Shown here one piece after another: positions 7,910-16,809 of a stretch of 34,116 nucleotides of DNA; within the stretch, counting starts at the first letter, position 1, and the number at the start of each line of letters is the position of its first letter. Source of the DNA: an uncultured Lachnospiraceae bacterium (GTDB taxonomy: Bacteria; Bacillota; Clostridia; Lachnospirales; Lachnospiraceae); the NCBI GenBank assembly GCA_947575805.1, contig CANPOY010000033.1, positions 1-34,116 of the forward strand, given 5' to 3'. Both the position numbers and the translations under genes were made by a program. A model generated the notes under the pieces. It was not told the origin of the DNA. It saw nothing but the letters and a program-made list of their open reading frames with translations, and ran no database searches.

Positions 7910-9648
7910 AAAACATTATCAGAACTTTAAAGTTGGTTATACCCATCGCTCCCCTACGCATGACCATCTATCTGCTGTTGTCCCTGCCGGGCGCCATCTT
8001 GCCCGCCGTCCTTTTGTACCTGCAGCGGAAGATTGTGGATCGGGCAGCCGACTTCGGCCTAGGACTCCCTTTGTCTTATTACATGGGGCCGGTGTTGTTT
8101 TTGATTGGGACCTACATGATCCAAAAAATGTTTGAGCTGGTGTCAAGACAGTATATGGAATTTGGCTATTTCCGTTATGTCTTCCTGGGGCTGGACGCCA
8201 AAATCCACCAGAAAAGCGCGAAGATTTCTCTAGAGCATTATGACTCAGCACAGTATTTTCTAACGGTGGAGAAAGCAAAGCAAGCGTCCATGTTCTTAGT
8301 GTTCACTGCCAACCTTGCCATAATGTCGCTGGTGTTAATCTTTAACCTGATTTCCGTAGGCGGGTATCTTGTATCTCTGCACCCGCTGCTAATCCTGTTT
8401 GTGGTGATGGTAAGTGTTCCGGTCATCTTGGAAAAACGAAAGGGCGCCGGATACCAGTCCCGCTTGATGCAGGATTTGGCGCAGGCAGGGCGGAGAAAGA
8501 GCTATGCCCTCGGTCTTCTCTCTACAGCGGGAAGCAAAAAGGAGCTTGCCCATCACGGGGCGAGCTGTTATGTGGCGGAGAGGTATCTGGCAGCCTGCCG
8601 GGAGGCGGATGAAAAAGAAGGAAGTCACATCCGGAAGATGGGAGGTATCGGACTCATCTTTGCGGGAATCCGATCCCTGTTTCACAGCCTGTCCGTGTTC
8701 CTGATGGTCTGGCTACTGGTGACAGGACGCATTACCATAGGCGGATTTTCTGTCCTTCTGGCTAGTTTTGCTGCCCTGACAGGTTCCTTCACCCAGCTTT
8801 TTGATCATGCGGGCGAGATTTTGCAGACGAACATAATGTCCGCTTCTTTCTTTGAATTGATGGATCTTGAAGTTACGGATGGAAGGAAGAAAATGGAGCC
8901 GGGCGGGGAAGTGGCACGTCTGGAGCACGTATCCTACAGATATCCCAATGAGCAATCGTATGCGCTGAAGGATATCTCCTTATCCATTCAAAAAGGGGAA
9001 AGAATCGCCATTGTGGGGGAAAATGGCGCAGGAAAGACCACATTGGCAAAGCTGTTATCCGGATTCCTCCTGCCATCCGAGGGCGTGATGGAGTTGGGCG
9101 GAGTGGAACGAAGTCAGCTTGAGGAGAATAGTATTTATGAACAGATTAGTGCCGTCTATCAGGAGTTCGGACGCTATAAGCTGACCCTGGCTCAGAATGT
9201 TTACTTGGGGGATACGACAAAAGAGATGGATCATGAGAAGATCAGCCATGCGCTGGAATGGGCGGGAATCCTGCTTGGTAATCATCCACAGGAGTTGCTT
9301 TTGGGTAGGGAATTTGGAGGGACTGAGTTATCAGGCGGGCAGTGGCAGCGACTGGCGCTGGCCAGAAGTCATTACCGGCAGCGTCCCATCTTGTTCCTGG
9401 ATGAACCAACAGCAGCCATTGACCCGCTGGAAGAGATGGCCATTTATCAGAGGTTACATGACCTTGCCCAGGATCGGACGGTAGTTCTGGTGACTCACCG
9501 GCTGGGAGCAGTCCGTGGTGCGGACAAAATCCTTGTGCTGAATCAAGGTAGCATCACGGAAGCAGGAAGTTTTGAGGAGTTGATGGAGCAAAGGGGTTAT
9601 TTTTACCATATTTGGAATGAGCAAGCGAAGTGGTATCGGGAGGGGTAG
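7906..9648 (+). CDS. ABC exporter half-transporter, second subunit
   Basis: A 580-residue partner of the preceding gene. The N-terminal half has about six membrane segments. The ATPase half carries Walker A GENGAGKTT (371-379), signature LSGGQWQR (from about 475), Walker B ILFLDEPTAAIDP and H-loop THRLGAV. Both this subunit and its neighbour keep the catalytic glutamate after Walker B, so neither ATP site is obviously degenerate. That is less common in heterodimeric exporters, where one site is often broken. The start overlaps the upstream stop by 4 bases, with AAAGGA as ribosome-binding site. The exporter type resembles MdlAB/LmrCD-like multidrug systems. Confidence 0.93.
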   Translation: MKNIIRTLKLVIPIAPLRMTIYLLLSLPGAILPAVLLYLQRKIVDRAADFGLGLPLSYYMGPVLFLIGTYMIQKMFELVSRQYMEFGYFRYVFLGLDAKIHQKSAKISLEHYDSAQYFLTVEKAKQASMFLVFTANLAIMSLVLIFNLISVGGYLVSLHPLLILFVVMVSVPVILEKRKGAGYQSRLMQDLAQAGRRKSYALGLLSTAGSKKELAHHGASCYVAERYLAACREADEKEGSHIRKMGGIGLIFAGIRSLFHSLSVFLMVWLLVTGRITIGGFSVLLASFAALTGSFTQLFDHAGEILQTNIMSASFFELMDLEVTDGRKKMEPGGEVARLEHVSYRYPNEQSYALKDISLSIQKGERIAIVGENGAGKTTLAKLLSGFLLPSEGVMELGGVERSQLEENSIYEQISAVYQEFGRYKLTLAQNVYLGDTTKEMDHEKISHALEWAGILLGNHPQELLLGREFGGTELSGGQWQRLALARSHYRQRPILFLDEPTAAIDPLEEMAIYQRLHDLAQDRTVVLVTHRLGAVRGADKILVLNQGSITEAGSFEELMEQRGYFYHIWNEQAKWYREG

Positions 9649-9819
9649 GATTTATGAAGGTAATCTTTCTTCTAAATGGGAAAATTGGTGGGGCGTTCAT
9701 AAAACATGCCAATTTTTAACATTACTAGTTTGATTGCATTATTTCGTATTATTGGAATCATCGTTTGCCAGAGGAAATATGCGATAAGTATGATTGTTAA
9801 AAATCTAAATCATTCCTCG

Positions 9820-9850
9820 AAGAATCGCAAGAGCAGCGATTCTTTCTGCT
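9820..9850 (+). terminator. Terminator-like hairpin
   Basis: AAGAATCGC (9820-9828) pairs perfectly with GCGATTCTT (9836-9844) around a 7-base loop, followed by TCTGCTC. It is the first candidate stop signal after the ABC exporter operon. The T-run is weak. Confidence 0.45.
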
Positions 9851-9930
9851 CGACTTCATGGATTGTTTGTACCGAAAAAGTCGACAATGCCGTCGGAGGC
9901 GGCATGTCTGGAAGAAAAATTGCCACAGAG

Positions 9931-9968
9931 AAGCCAGCCCGCAAAATCGCGATGGGGCTGGCTTTTCT
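9931..9968 (+). terminator. Rho-independent terminator, end of exporter operon
   Basis: AAGCCAGCCC (9931-9940) pairs with GGGCTGGCTT (9955-9964) and is followed by TTCTC. It lies between convergent genes and could act on either strand. Confidence 0.65.
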
Positions 9969-10007
9969 CATGGAGATGGATCATCCGAATTTCCCTGTGA
10001 GGCAGTA

Positions 10008-11295
10008 TTAAGGGAGTTCACTTAAGTATACCTGTACCCGGTTGGTAATGAGCTGCCCGACGGTTTCCGCGGTTTTACTGCCGTTGAAGTAATCCGCCGC
10101 TTCCTCCCTGATAATGGCCAGGATGGGGAGGGTGCGGAGAGGGCAGGACCGCGCCTCCTGCAGGGCCAGACGGTATTCGGCGGCCTTTTCTTCTGTAATA
10201 TCGTTTTCCGTATAAACATGTTCTTCCGCAGAAATGACAGAATTGCTGCCTGCCTTATAAACTACATAGCCGATTCTCTTTTCCCCGCTGTCCCTGACTT
10301 CTGCCAGCTGTGCGTCCAGCCAGGCGTCAAAGTTCTTTTTTCTTAACGGAATATAATAAACGGGCTCGGAGGATTGTACCTCTTCTCCCAGAAGAAAGCG
10401 GATAAATTCCCAGGCACCGTCCTTGTTGGCAGAGCTGCTGCTGATCGCCATGGTGGAGGAAGAGGACAAGCCTGCGTGGCATTCGTCGTCAAACAGGATT
10501 CCACAGGCCGTTTTTCCTGCCCTTTTCATATCCTCCGAGCTGTCAAATTCAAAGAGATTCGAGAAGGAACGGCCTTCAGCAATACTGGAAGGATTTAATC
10601 TGCGCCCGTCGTCCCCATACAGGGCGGCAGTCTCTAATATTTTTGTAAAAAGTTCTCCGCTGAAGTCACAGGCCATGTCTTCCCAGCTTACCGTGCCCCA
10701 CAGAGTATCACTGCCCTTTAAAAAAAGTTCCAGCAGGTCCTGTGGGTCATAGCCGGACAGAAACACGGTATTCTCCTTCCCCGGCGAGAGCAGGGAATCA
10801 GAAAATTTCGTAAGGAGTGTGTTATAGATCTTTTCGTGGCCATCCTCATGGACGGTGCGAAACGAATTGCGCCAGCAATAGCCGTTTCCCTCCGAGTCCA
10901 GATACCATTTCCGGAAGGCAAAGCCGGTGGAAGCGTATTCGGCAGGAATTTCAGGGAACAGGATCTTACAGCTTCCATCTGCGCGGTAAAGCCAGACATC
11001 CATAATGCCTTCCGTACGGGGGACGGCCCAGAGCTGTGCAGCTTCTTCTCCATAAACACGGTATCCAGGAAGGTGGGGTAATAGCCCTCCGGGGTTTGTC
11101 CCGGCCGGTAGAAACAGTCTGTCTCGACATCACGGTGACATCCAGATAAGCAGTTCTTTCCGTGAGTTCATACAGTGCCTCCATGCCGGGCTGCCTCCCG
11201 GATTGAGCTGCTGTGCCCCCGGCCCGGTTCCCACAGGAAGACAGGAGAATGCAGCACAGAAGGAAGGTAAGAGAAAAAGCGCGTGATTTGTTCAT
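10008..11295 (-). pseudogene. Extracellular solute-binding lipoprotein, frameshifted and internally shortened
   Basis: Read on the - strand, the gene begins at 11295 with a lipoprotein signal peptide (SLTFLLCCILLSSC, lipobox cysteine after LSS). The coding signal then changes frame near 11120 (to a stretch with DCFYRPGQTPEGYYPTFLD) and again near 11045 (to AAQLWAVPRTEG...MDVWLYRADG). It stays open to TAA at 10008. The last 200 residues match the C-end of carbohydrate-type solute-binding proteins (NKDGAWEFIRFLL, AADYFNGSKTAETVGQLI). Similar Lachnospiraceae proteins have about 800 residues, with a propeller-like front part and a full binding fold. Here only about 430 residues' worth of sequence remains, so a large central piece also seems lost. 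No good ribosome-binding site precedes the start. Confidence 0.75.
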
Positions 11296-11812
11296 AGGCA
11301 GAATATAATGAACAATACATATTACTTCATACAGTCAGAACGAAAAAGGAGAATCGCATAAAGCAAGATATATATATTTATGAAAATTAATAGTATATTA
11401 TTATAATTTGAGTAATAACACAACAGTTTTCTAACAGTTTGTTTTTGTCTATTACTTTTTGATAAAATGTGTTATACTGGAATTCCGGCAGGTAGGCTAC
11501 AATCATATAAGTACCCTTACAAATTGTAAGTCAGGAGGCAATTCGATGAATGCCTTACCGATAGAAGACATGAGCAAAACATACTTTGAACACTCCATGG
11601 TAATCCATAATTTTCTCTGAAAAGTCGGAAGTCAGATTAAAGACAGCCTGTACCGTACAGCGCTCAATATCAGTGAAATGAAAACGATGATAAGGTAGTG
11701 TTACCGGATGTCTCCATTATTTGTAACATGCGTGACAGGGGAAAATGTGTCGTTTACAGACATTACCTGTTTTTTCAGCGCGCCGGATGGCGCATGTTTC
11801 GCACCGGCGGCA
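11296..11812. other. AT-rich gene-poor region with a short interrupted ORF
   Basis: The first 200 bases are strongly AT-rich with no gene. A TATACT at 11473-11478 resembles a -10 but has no -35 at the right distance. A clear CAGGAGG precedes ATG 11546, which encodes MNALPIEDMSKTYFEHSMVI and stops at TGA 11618-11620. The same frame continues 25 more codons (KVGSQIKDSLYRTALNISEM) to TAG 11696-11698. This is either a leader peptide or the start of a decayed gene. A 7-bp palindrome, CTTACAA-A-TTGTAAG, lies just before its ribosome-binding site. Confidence 0.4.
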
Positions 11813-11841
11813 TTGACACAGACCGGTGTTATTGATAAAAT
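11813..11841 (+). promoter_or_regulatory. Housekeeping sigma promoter for the hybrid kinase
   Basis: TTGACA (11813-11818), a 17-base spacer and TAAAAT (11836-11841). Transcription should begin near 11848, giving a leader of about 78 bases before the kinase start. Confidence 0.7.
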
Positions 11842-11925
11842 ATACGTTGAGTCGGAGTTTGGCTGATACATAGATAATGAAGATAACCAAAAATACAAAA
11901 TACGATACGCCAGGAGGATTTTTTT

Positions 11926-14900
11926 ATGTATCATTGTCATGTGTGCTTTTATTTTACGGGACATCAGGGGCAGCTGCCCGAAATAGTAAAGTGCATGGCG
12001 CCGTTAGAGGCTTTTGAGCATGAATTTACGGAAAGCGCAGTCCCTCAGGAGACGCTGGCAAAAGAAGCGGATGTGATTTTTGCGGATCTGAGCAGTGGGG
12101 ATGCAGCAAAGACAATAAGGGAGCTTGCTGCATGGAAGAAGCCGGAGGCGGATCTGATCCTGCTGGCCGGGGGAGGACAGGTTGAGGAATGGACGGACAG
12201 TCTGAACCGGGTTACGGATATATGGACGCTTCCCATGACGGAAGGGGAAATTCGCTTTCGTTTTCTGCGCTGGCAGCAGGCTTATAAAAAGCGTAAGGAC
12301 TGCTGGCAGACCAGCCAGTATCTGGAAAGCGTGATCAACGGAACGCCGGATCTGATCTGGTATAAGGATAAAAACGGTATCCATGAGAAGGTGAATGACA
12401 GCTTCTGCAAGGCAGTAAACAAAACAAAGGAACAGGTACAGGGACAGGGCCACGCTTATATCTGGGATGTGGAGGCGGATGATCCCGCCTGCATTGAATC
12501 GGAGCGCATTGTTATGGAGAGCAGGCAGACCTGCATTTCCGAGGAGGTCATACAGACCGGCGACGGGAAGCGGGTGCTGACTACCTATAAATCCCCGCTG
12601 TATGATCTGGACGGAAGCGTTATGGGTACTGTCGGCGTGGCAATTGACGTGACGAAGGAGCGTGATTATGCTCAGGAGCTTCTGAAGAAAAACCAGACCC
12701 TGGAGATGCTGTTCACCACCATGGATTGCGGCATGATTTGCCATACTCTGGACGGGAAGCGGGTTATCAGCGTCAATCAGGCGGCCTTGAACATACTGGG
12801 ATATGAATCTACTGAAGAATTAACAGGGGACGGTTTCTTTATTATCTCGCCATCTGTACTGGAAGAGGATAGGATCAGGCTGCAGAATATCATACAATCC
12901 ATGAAAAATGTAGGAGACAGTGTCAGCCTGGAATATCGTGTCCGCCACAAGAGCGGGGAGATACGTTACGTGCTGGGCAGCATCAAGATTGTGGAGGAGA
13001 ACGGGGAATTGCTCTGCCAGCGTTTCCTGCTGGACCGTACTGCGCAAAAGCTTCAGGAGGAGGAAGAGCGTATGCGGGATGAGCGCAAGCAGATGGAGAT
13101 GATCCAGGCACTCAGTATTGACTACAGCCTTGTATGCTTCTTTGATCTGGACACCGGAAAAGGGAAAGCGCTCCGGATCGGTGATTGTAAATATAAAATA
13201 CTGGATTCGATTTTTAACGGGGATCTGTCCTATGATGAGGCCATGGAGCGTTACATAGAGGCTGGAATATACGAACAGGACAGGGAGTCGTTGCAGAATG
13301 CCATATCCCGTGAAAACCTGATGAAGGAGCTGTTAAACAAATCGGTTTATCATATCAGCTATCGGATGACCTGCTGTGATGAATTGAGATATTTCCAGAT
13401 GAAGGTAGTGCGTGCGGGGAAGTGGGACGAGAGTCACGGTATTGTCCTGGGATTCCGCAGCGTGGACGAGGAAACCCGCGCTGAACGGGAGCAGAGAACA
13501 CTGCTGGAGAATGCACTTTCTCAGGCAAACCGCGCAAGCCGGGCCAAGAGCACCTTCCTTTCCAATATGTCCCATGATATTCGGACACCGATGAATGCCA
13601 TTATCGGGTTTACCTCCCTGGCGATTACCCATATCGACAGCAGGGAGCAGGTTCAGGAATATCTGAAAAAGATCATGTCCTCAGGCAATCATCTGTTAAG
13701 CCTGATCAATGATGTTCTGGACATGAGCCATATTGAAAGCGGAAAGATACACCTGGAGGAGGAAGCATGCAGTCTTCCCGACATTATGCACGAGCTGCGC
13801 AATATCATTCAGGCGGATGTTCATGCCAAGCAGCTGGATCTGTATATGGATGCCGTCGACATTCACAATGAGGAGATCTGCTGCGATCGGCTGCGTCTGA
13901 ACCAGGTCCTGCTGAATTTGCTGGGCAATGCAGTGAAATATACCGGTGCAGGCGGCATGGTCAGCATGAAGGTGATTGAAAGGCCGGGCACTTCCGCCGG
14001 ATACGCACTTTACGAGTTCCATGTTAAAGATACGGGTATCGGTATGAGTGAGGAATTTGTGTCCCATATCTTTGAACCCTTCGAGAGGGAGCAGAACTCC
14101 ACGACCAGCGGTATTCAGGGAACGGGACTTGGCATGGCAATCACCAGGAATATCGTTGATATAATGAACGGCACCATAGAGGTAACCAGCAAACAGGGAG
14201 AAGGAACGGAATGCGTCGTCTGTCTGCCCCTGCGTATAAACGGCGGGAAGAAGGTGCCTCAGACGATTCCTGAGCTGGAAGGCTTCAGGGCCCTGGTGGT
14301 GGATGATGATTTTAACACCTGTGACAATGTATCCTGTATGCTGCAGCAGATCGGGCTCAGGGCAGAGTGGACCTTGTCCGGAAAGGAAGCCGTCCTGCGT
14401 ACCCGCCAGGCATTGACCCGCAATGATCCGTATTTTGTACATATCATTGATTGGCTTCTGCCTGATATGAACGGTGTGGAAGTAGCCCGCAGGATTCGGC
14501 AGGAGACTGGTAAGAATGTGCCGATTATTGTATTGACGGCTTATGACTGGACCGATATTGAGGACGAGGCAAGAGAGGCGGGTGTGACCGCATTCTGCAG
14601 CAAGCCTCTGTTCTTCTCCGAGCTGAGGGGCTGTCTGTATTCCATTGCCGGTTCGGACAACGACAAGAAGGAAAAGAGGACTGAAAAAGAGCCTCTTCGC
14701 ACGGGCCGCATTCTGCTGGCGGAGGACAATGAGCTGAATCAGGAGATCGCAGTGGCCATTTTGGAGGAGGCGGGATTTACGGTGGAGGTTGCCGGGAACG
14801 GTAAAATTGCCGTGGATATGCTGACAGCCTCGGAAAATGGATATTATCAGGTGATTCTCATGGATGTCCAGATGCCGGTGATGAACGGTTATGAAGCGAC

Positions 14901-15111
14901 GAAGACCATTCGCAGGCTTGACAACCGGGTGCTGGCTTCGGTGCCCATTGTGGCGATGACGGCAAATGCCTTTGAGGAAGATAAGCAGGAGGCTTTGAGA
15001 AGCGGCATGGATGGGCATATTGCAAAGCCCATTGAGATTGACAGGTTGATGGAAATGCTGGACCAGGTACTGGGACAGAGAAAACAGAAAATGGATGACG
15101 AAAGGTCATAA
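11926..15111 (+). CDS. Soluble hybrid sensor histidine kinase with two receiver domains
   Basis: 1061 residues with no membrane segment, so it senses a cytoplasmic signal. Domain order: a receiver-like N-terminal domain without a clear acceptor site (1-115), PAS domains near 125-245 and 255-370, a third PAS-like region (385-510), the phosphoacceptor helix with SHDIRTPMN (His550), the HATPase domain (N-box NLLGNAVKYT, G-box GTGLGMAI), then receiver 1 (Asp842 in HIIDWLLPDMNG) and receiver 2 (Asp980 in ILMDVQMPVMNG). Both receivers keep their acidic pocket, Thr and Lys. No separate response regulator or HPt gene is next to it, so its phosphate target is unknown. The start follows GGAGG, about 8 bases upstream. 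It has its own promoter. Confidence 0.93.
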   Translation: MYHCHVCFYFTGHQGQLPEIVKCMAPLEAFEHEFTESAVPQETLAKEADVIFADLSSGDAAKTIRELAAWKKPEADLILLAGGGQVEEWTDSLNRVTDIWTLPMTEGEIRFRFLRWQQAYKKRKDCWQTSQYLESVINGTPDLIWYKDKNGIHEKVNDSFCKAVNKTKEQVQGQGHAYIWDVEADDPACIESERIVMESRQTCISEEVIQTGDGKRVLTTYKSPLYDLDGSVMGTVGVAIDVTKERDYAQELLKKNQTLEMLFTTMDCGMICHTLDGKRVISVNQAALNILGYESTEELTGDGFFIISPSVLEEDRIRLQNIIQSMKNVGDSVSLEYRVRHKSGEIRYVLGSIKIVEENGELLCQRFLLDRTAQKLQEEEERMRDERKQMEMIQALSIDYSLVCFFDLDTGKGKALRIGDCKYKILDSIFNGDLSYDEAMERYIEAGIYEQDRESLQNAISRENLMKELLNKSVYHISYRMTCCDELRYFQMKVVRAGKWDESHGIVLGFRSVDEETRAEREQRTLLENALSQANRASRAKSTFLSNMSHDIRTPMNAIIGFTSLAITHIDSREQVQEYLKKIMSSGNHLLSLINDVLDMSHIESGKIHLEEEACSLPDIMHELRNIIQADVHAKQLDLYMDAVDIHNEEICCDRLRLNQVLLNLLGNAVKYTGAGGMVSMKVIERPGTSAGYALYEFHVKDTGIGMSEEFVSHIFEPFEREQNSTTSGIQGTGLGMAITRNIVDIMNGTIEVTSKQGEGTECVVCLPLRINGGKKVPQTIPELEGFRALVVDDDFNTCDNVSCMLQQIGLRAEWTLSGKEAVLRTRQALTRNDPYFVHIIDWLLPDMNGVEVARRIRQETGKNVPIIVLTAYDWTDIEDEAREAGVTAFCSKPLFFSELRGCLYSIAGSDNDKKEKRTEKEPLRTGRILLAEDNELNQEIAVAILEEAGFTVEVAGNGKIAVDMLTASENGYYQVILMDVQMPVMNGYEATKTIRRLDNRVLASVPIVAMTANAFEEDKQEALRSGMDGHIAKPIEIDRLMEMLDQVLGQRKQKMDDERS

Positions 15112-15118
15112 GACTTCT

Positions 15119-15156
15119 GCCTCCTGCATATCCTTCTATAGGATATGACAGGAGGC
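15119..15156 (+). promoter_or_regulatory. Hairpin containing the spoIVA Shine-Dalgarno
   Basis: GCCTCCTG (15119-15126) pairs with CAGGAGGC (15149-15156), and ATATCCT (15128-15134) pairs with AGGATAT (15140-15146), leaving a 5-base loop. The right arm includes GGAGG at 15151-15155, the ribosome-binding site for spoIVA. It is followed by TTTG, so it might also end kinase transcription. In read-through transcripts from the kinase gene it would hide the spoIVA site; a spoIVA promoter starting inside the hairpin would free it. Confidence 0.65.
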
Positions 15157-15163
15157 TTTGTCT

Positions 15164-16645
15164 ATGGAACATGTATCGACTACATACGACTTGTATCACG
15201 ATATACAGCAACGCGCGGGAGGAGAAATCTACATAGGGGTGCTGGGGCCGGTGCGCACGGGGAAGTCCACCTTTATCAAGAGATTTATGGAGGAGATGGT
15301 GCTGCCGAACATGGAAGATGAACACGCGAGAGAAAGAGCCCAGGATGAACTGCCCCAGAGCGCAGGAGGAAAGACCATCACCACCACGGAACCCAAGTTC
15401 ATTCCCAATGAGGCGGCGAAGGTAAGTTTGAACGGGGACATCGACGTTTCGGTCAGGCTGATTGACTGTGTGGGATACATGGTGGAAGGAGCCGCGGGAC
15501 ACATGGAGGAAGAGACGGAGAGGATGGTAAAAACGCCCTGGTTCGACTACGAGATCCCTTTTACCCAGGCAGCGGAGGTGGGCACTGACAAGGTCATGAA
15601 CGACCATTCCACTATCGGTCTGGTGGTCACTACGGACGGCAGTTTCGGAGAGATTCCCAGAGGCAATTACCTGGAGGCGGAGGAGAGGACGATACTGGCG
15701 CTGAAAAAGCTGAGAAAGCCGTTTCTGGTGCTGGTAAACAGTCAGAAGCCTTATTCTGAGGATGCAAAAAGGACCGTGGAGGAACTGGAAGAGAAATATG
15801 GGGTGTCGGCGATTGCTGTGAACTGTGAGCAGTTGAAAAAGGATGACATTCATATGATCCTGGAAAATGTGCTTTATGAGTTCCCGATTTCGGCTATGGA
15901 GTTCTACATGCCCAAATGGGTGGAGATGCTGGCGGAAGATAACCGCATGAAGCAGGACCTGATTGAGAAGGTGAAGCTCATCATGAAGGATTATTCCACC
16001 ATCCGGGATGTGCTTGAAAAGCCGGTAAACCTGGAAAGCGAGTACATAAGGCGCTGCAAGACGGATACCGTATCCCTCTCGGACGGCTGTATCCGGGTAA
16101 CCCTGGATGTGGCGGATTCCTATTACTATGAGATGCTGACGGAGATGGTGGGTGAGAATATTGCCGATGAATATCAGTTGATCAGCAAATTAAAGAGCTT
16201 TGCGGCCATGAAGCATGAATACAACAAGGTGCTTGATGCGGTCAATATGGTCCGCATCAAGGGATACGGCGTGGTTACGCCTGATAAAGATGAGATCGTC
16301 CTGGAGCGGCCGGAGCTGATCAAGCACGGCAATAAGTTCGGCGTAAAGATCAAGGCTTCCAGTCCCTCCATCCATATGATCCGGGCTAATATAGAAACGG
16401 AAATTGCTCCCATAGTGGGCACTCAGGAGCAGGCGGAAGATCTGATCACCTTTATCAATCAGACAGACGCCCAGAGCGGAATCTGGGGAACCAATATCTT
16501 CGGAAAGACTGTAGAACAGCTGGTGAATGACGGGATCACGGCCAAGGTGGCGGTGATTGGGGAGGAGAGCCAGATCAAGCTGCAGGATACCATGCAGAAG
16601 ATTGTCAACGACAGCAACGGCGGGATGGTGTGCATTATTATCTAG
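15164..16645 (+). CDS. spoIVA: Stage IV sporulation protein A (spore coat ATPase)
   Basis: SpoIVA is the ATPase that polymerises around the forespore and anchors the coat basement layer. The protein has 493 residues, matching the usual length of about 492. The N-terminal ATPase has Walker A GPVRTGKST (28-36) after the family-typical GGEIYIGV, and the family-specific DCVGYMVEGA segment. The C-terminus ends in NGGMVCIII, which fits the membrane-binding end of the family. I choose ATG 15164, 8 bases after GGAGG; a TTG at 15158 in the same frame is too close. The gene shows that the organism makes spores. A clear SigE promoter was not found. Confidence 0.97.
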   Translation: MEHVSTTYDLYHDIQQRAGGEIYIGVLGPVRTGKSTFIKRFMEEMVLPNMEDEHARERAQDELPQSAGGKTITTTEPKFIPNEAAKVSLNGDIDVSVRLIDCVGYMVEGAAGHMEEETERMVKTPWFDYEIPFTQAAEVGTDKVMNDHSTIGLVVTTDGSFGEIPRGNYLEAEERTILALKKLRKPFLVLVNSQKPYSEDAKRTVEELEEKYGVSAIAVNCEQLKKDDIHMILENVLYEFPISAMEFYMPKWVEMLAEDNRMKQDLIEKVKLIMKDYSTIRDVLEKPVNLESEYIRRCKTDTVSLSDGCIRVTLDVADSYYYEMLTEMVGENIADEYQLISKLKSFAAMKHEYNKVLDAVNMVRIKGYGVVTPDKDEIVLERPELIKHGNKFGVKIKASSPSIHMIRANIETEIAPIVGTQEQAEDLITFINQTDAQSGIWGTNIFGKTVEQLVNDGITAKVAVIGEESQIKLQDTMQKIVNDSNGGMVCIII

Positions 16646-16646
16646 T

Positions 16647-16698
16647 GTACTGTATAGTACGCTGTGCTGTATGGTACACTGTACAGTACTTTGATTTT
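16647..16698 (+). terminator. spoIVA terminator
   Basis: GTACTGTATA (16647-16656) pairs with TGTACAGTAC (16680-16689, one G-U pair). The stem continues inward as GTAC (16657-16660) with GTAC (16674-16677), and is followed by TTTGATTTTT. The stem begins directly after the stop codon. Confidence 0.75.
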
Positions 16699-16708
16699 TG
16701 GTTTACAG

Positions 16709-16743
16709 GCGGTCGGGAGCAAATGCCTGCAGCTCCCGGCCGC
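16709..16743. other. GC-rich hairpin upstream of the salvage operon
   Basis: GCGGTCGGGAGC (16709-16720) and GCTCCCGGCCGC (16732-16743) form a 12-bp stem with one G-U pair. There is no T-run after it, and it ends just before the promoter of the next operon. It may be a second barrier to read-through. Confidence 0.5.
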
Positions 16744-16751
16744 GAAACAAA

Positions 16752-16780
16752 TTGCTTTTTCCCCCATTGTTCTGTATAAT
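16752..16780 (+). promoter_or_regulatory. Housekeeping promoter of the nucleoside salvage operon
   Basis: TTGCTT (16752-16757), 17 bases, and a perfect TATAAT (16775-16780). The leader to the first start codon is only about 23 bases, so no riboswitch fits there. Confidence 0.75.
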
Positions 16781-16809
16781 AGAAAAAAAGCAAAGGGGGA
16801 AGCCGCTGA

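Larger units (their letters stand above)
9649..10007. other. Intergenic region between convergent units
   Basis: 359 bases without a convincing gene. A 101-residue frame from 9706 lacks a ribosome-binding site and is built across two hairpins, so I do not call it. The region holds two terminator-like stems and a third short inverted repeat (ATGCCG / CGGCAT near 9890-9905). Confidence 0.6.

Noticed and set aside
9706..10011. 101-codon + strand frame after the exporter operon
   Set aside because: No ribosome-binding site, and it runs through two terminator-like hairpins; the translation resembles no protein.
11708..11863. 52-codon ORF just before the hybrid kinase promoter
   Set aside because: No ribosome-binding site, and the consensus promoter at 11813-11841 lies inside it.
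13696..15018. Long - strand open frame of 440 codons opposite the hybrid kinase
   Set aside because: It mirrors the kinase and receiver domains, which are unmistakable on the + strand.
15030..15150. SigE promoter for spoIVA
   Set aside because: GCATATT-like -35 pieces occur (near 15017 and 15126) but no CATACA-type -10 at the right distance; CATAAGAC near 15107 is too weak to call.
16646..16700. Short GTAC-rich repeat cluster as a mobile-element end
   Set aside because: The pairing pattern and following T-run are fully explained by a terminator right after the spoIVA stop codon.
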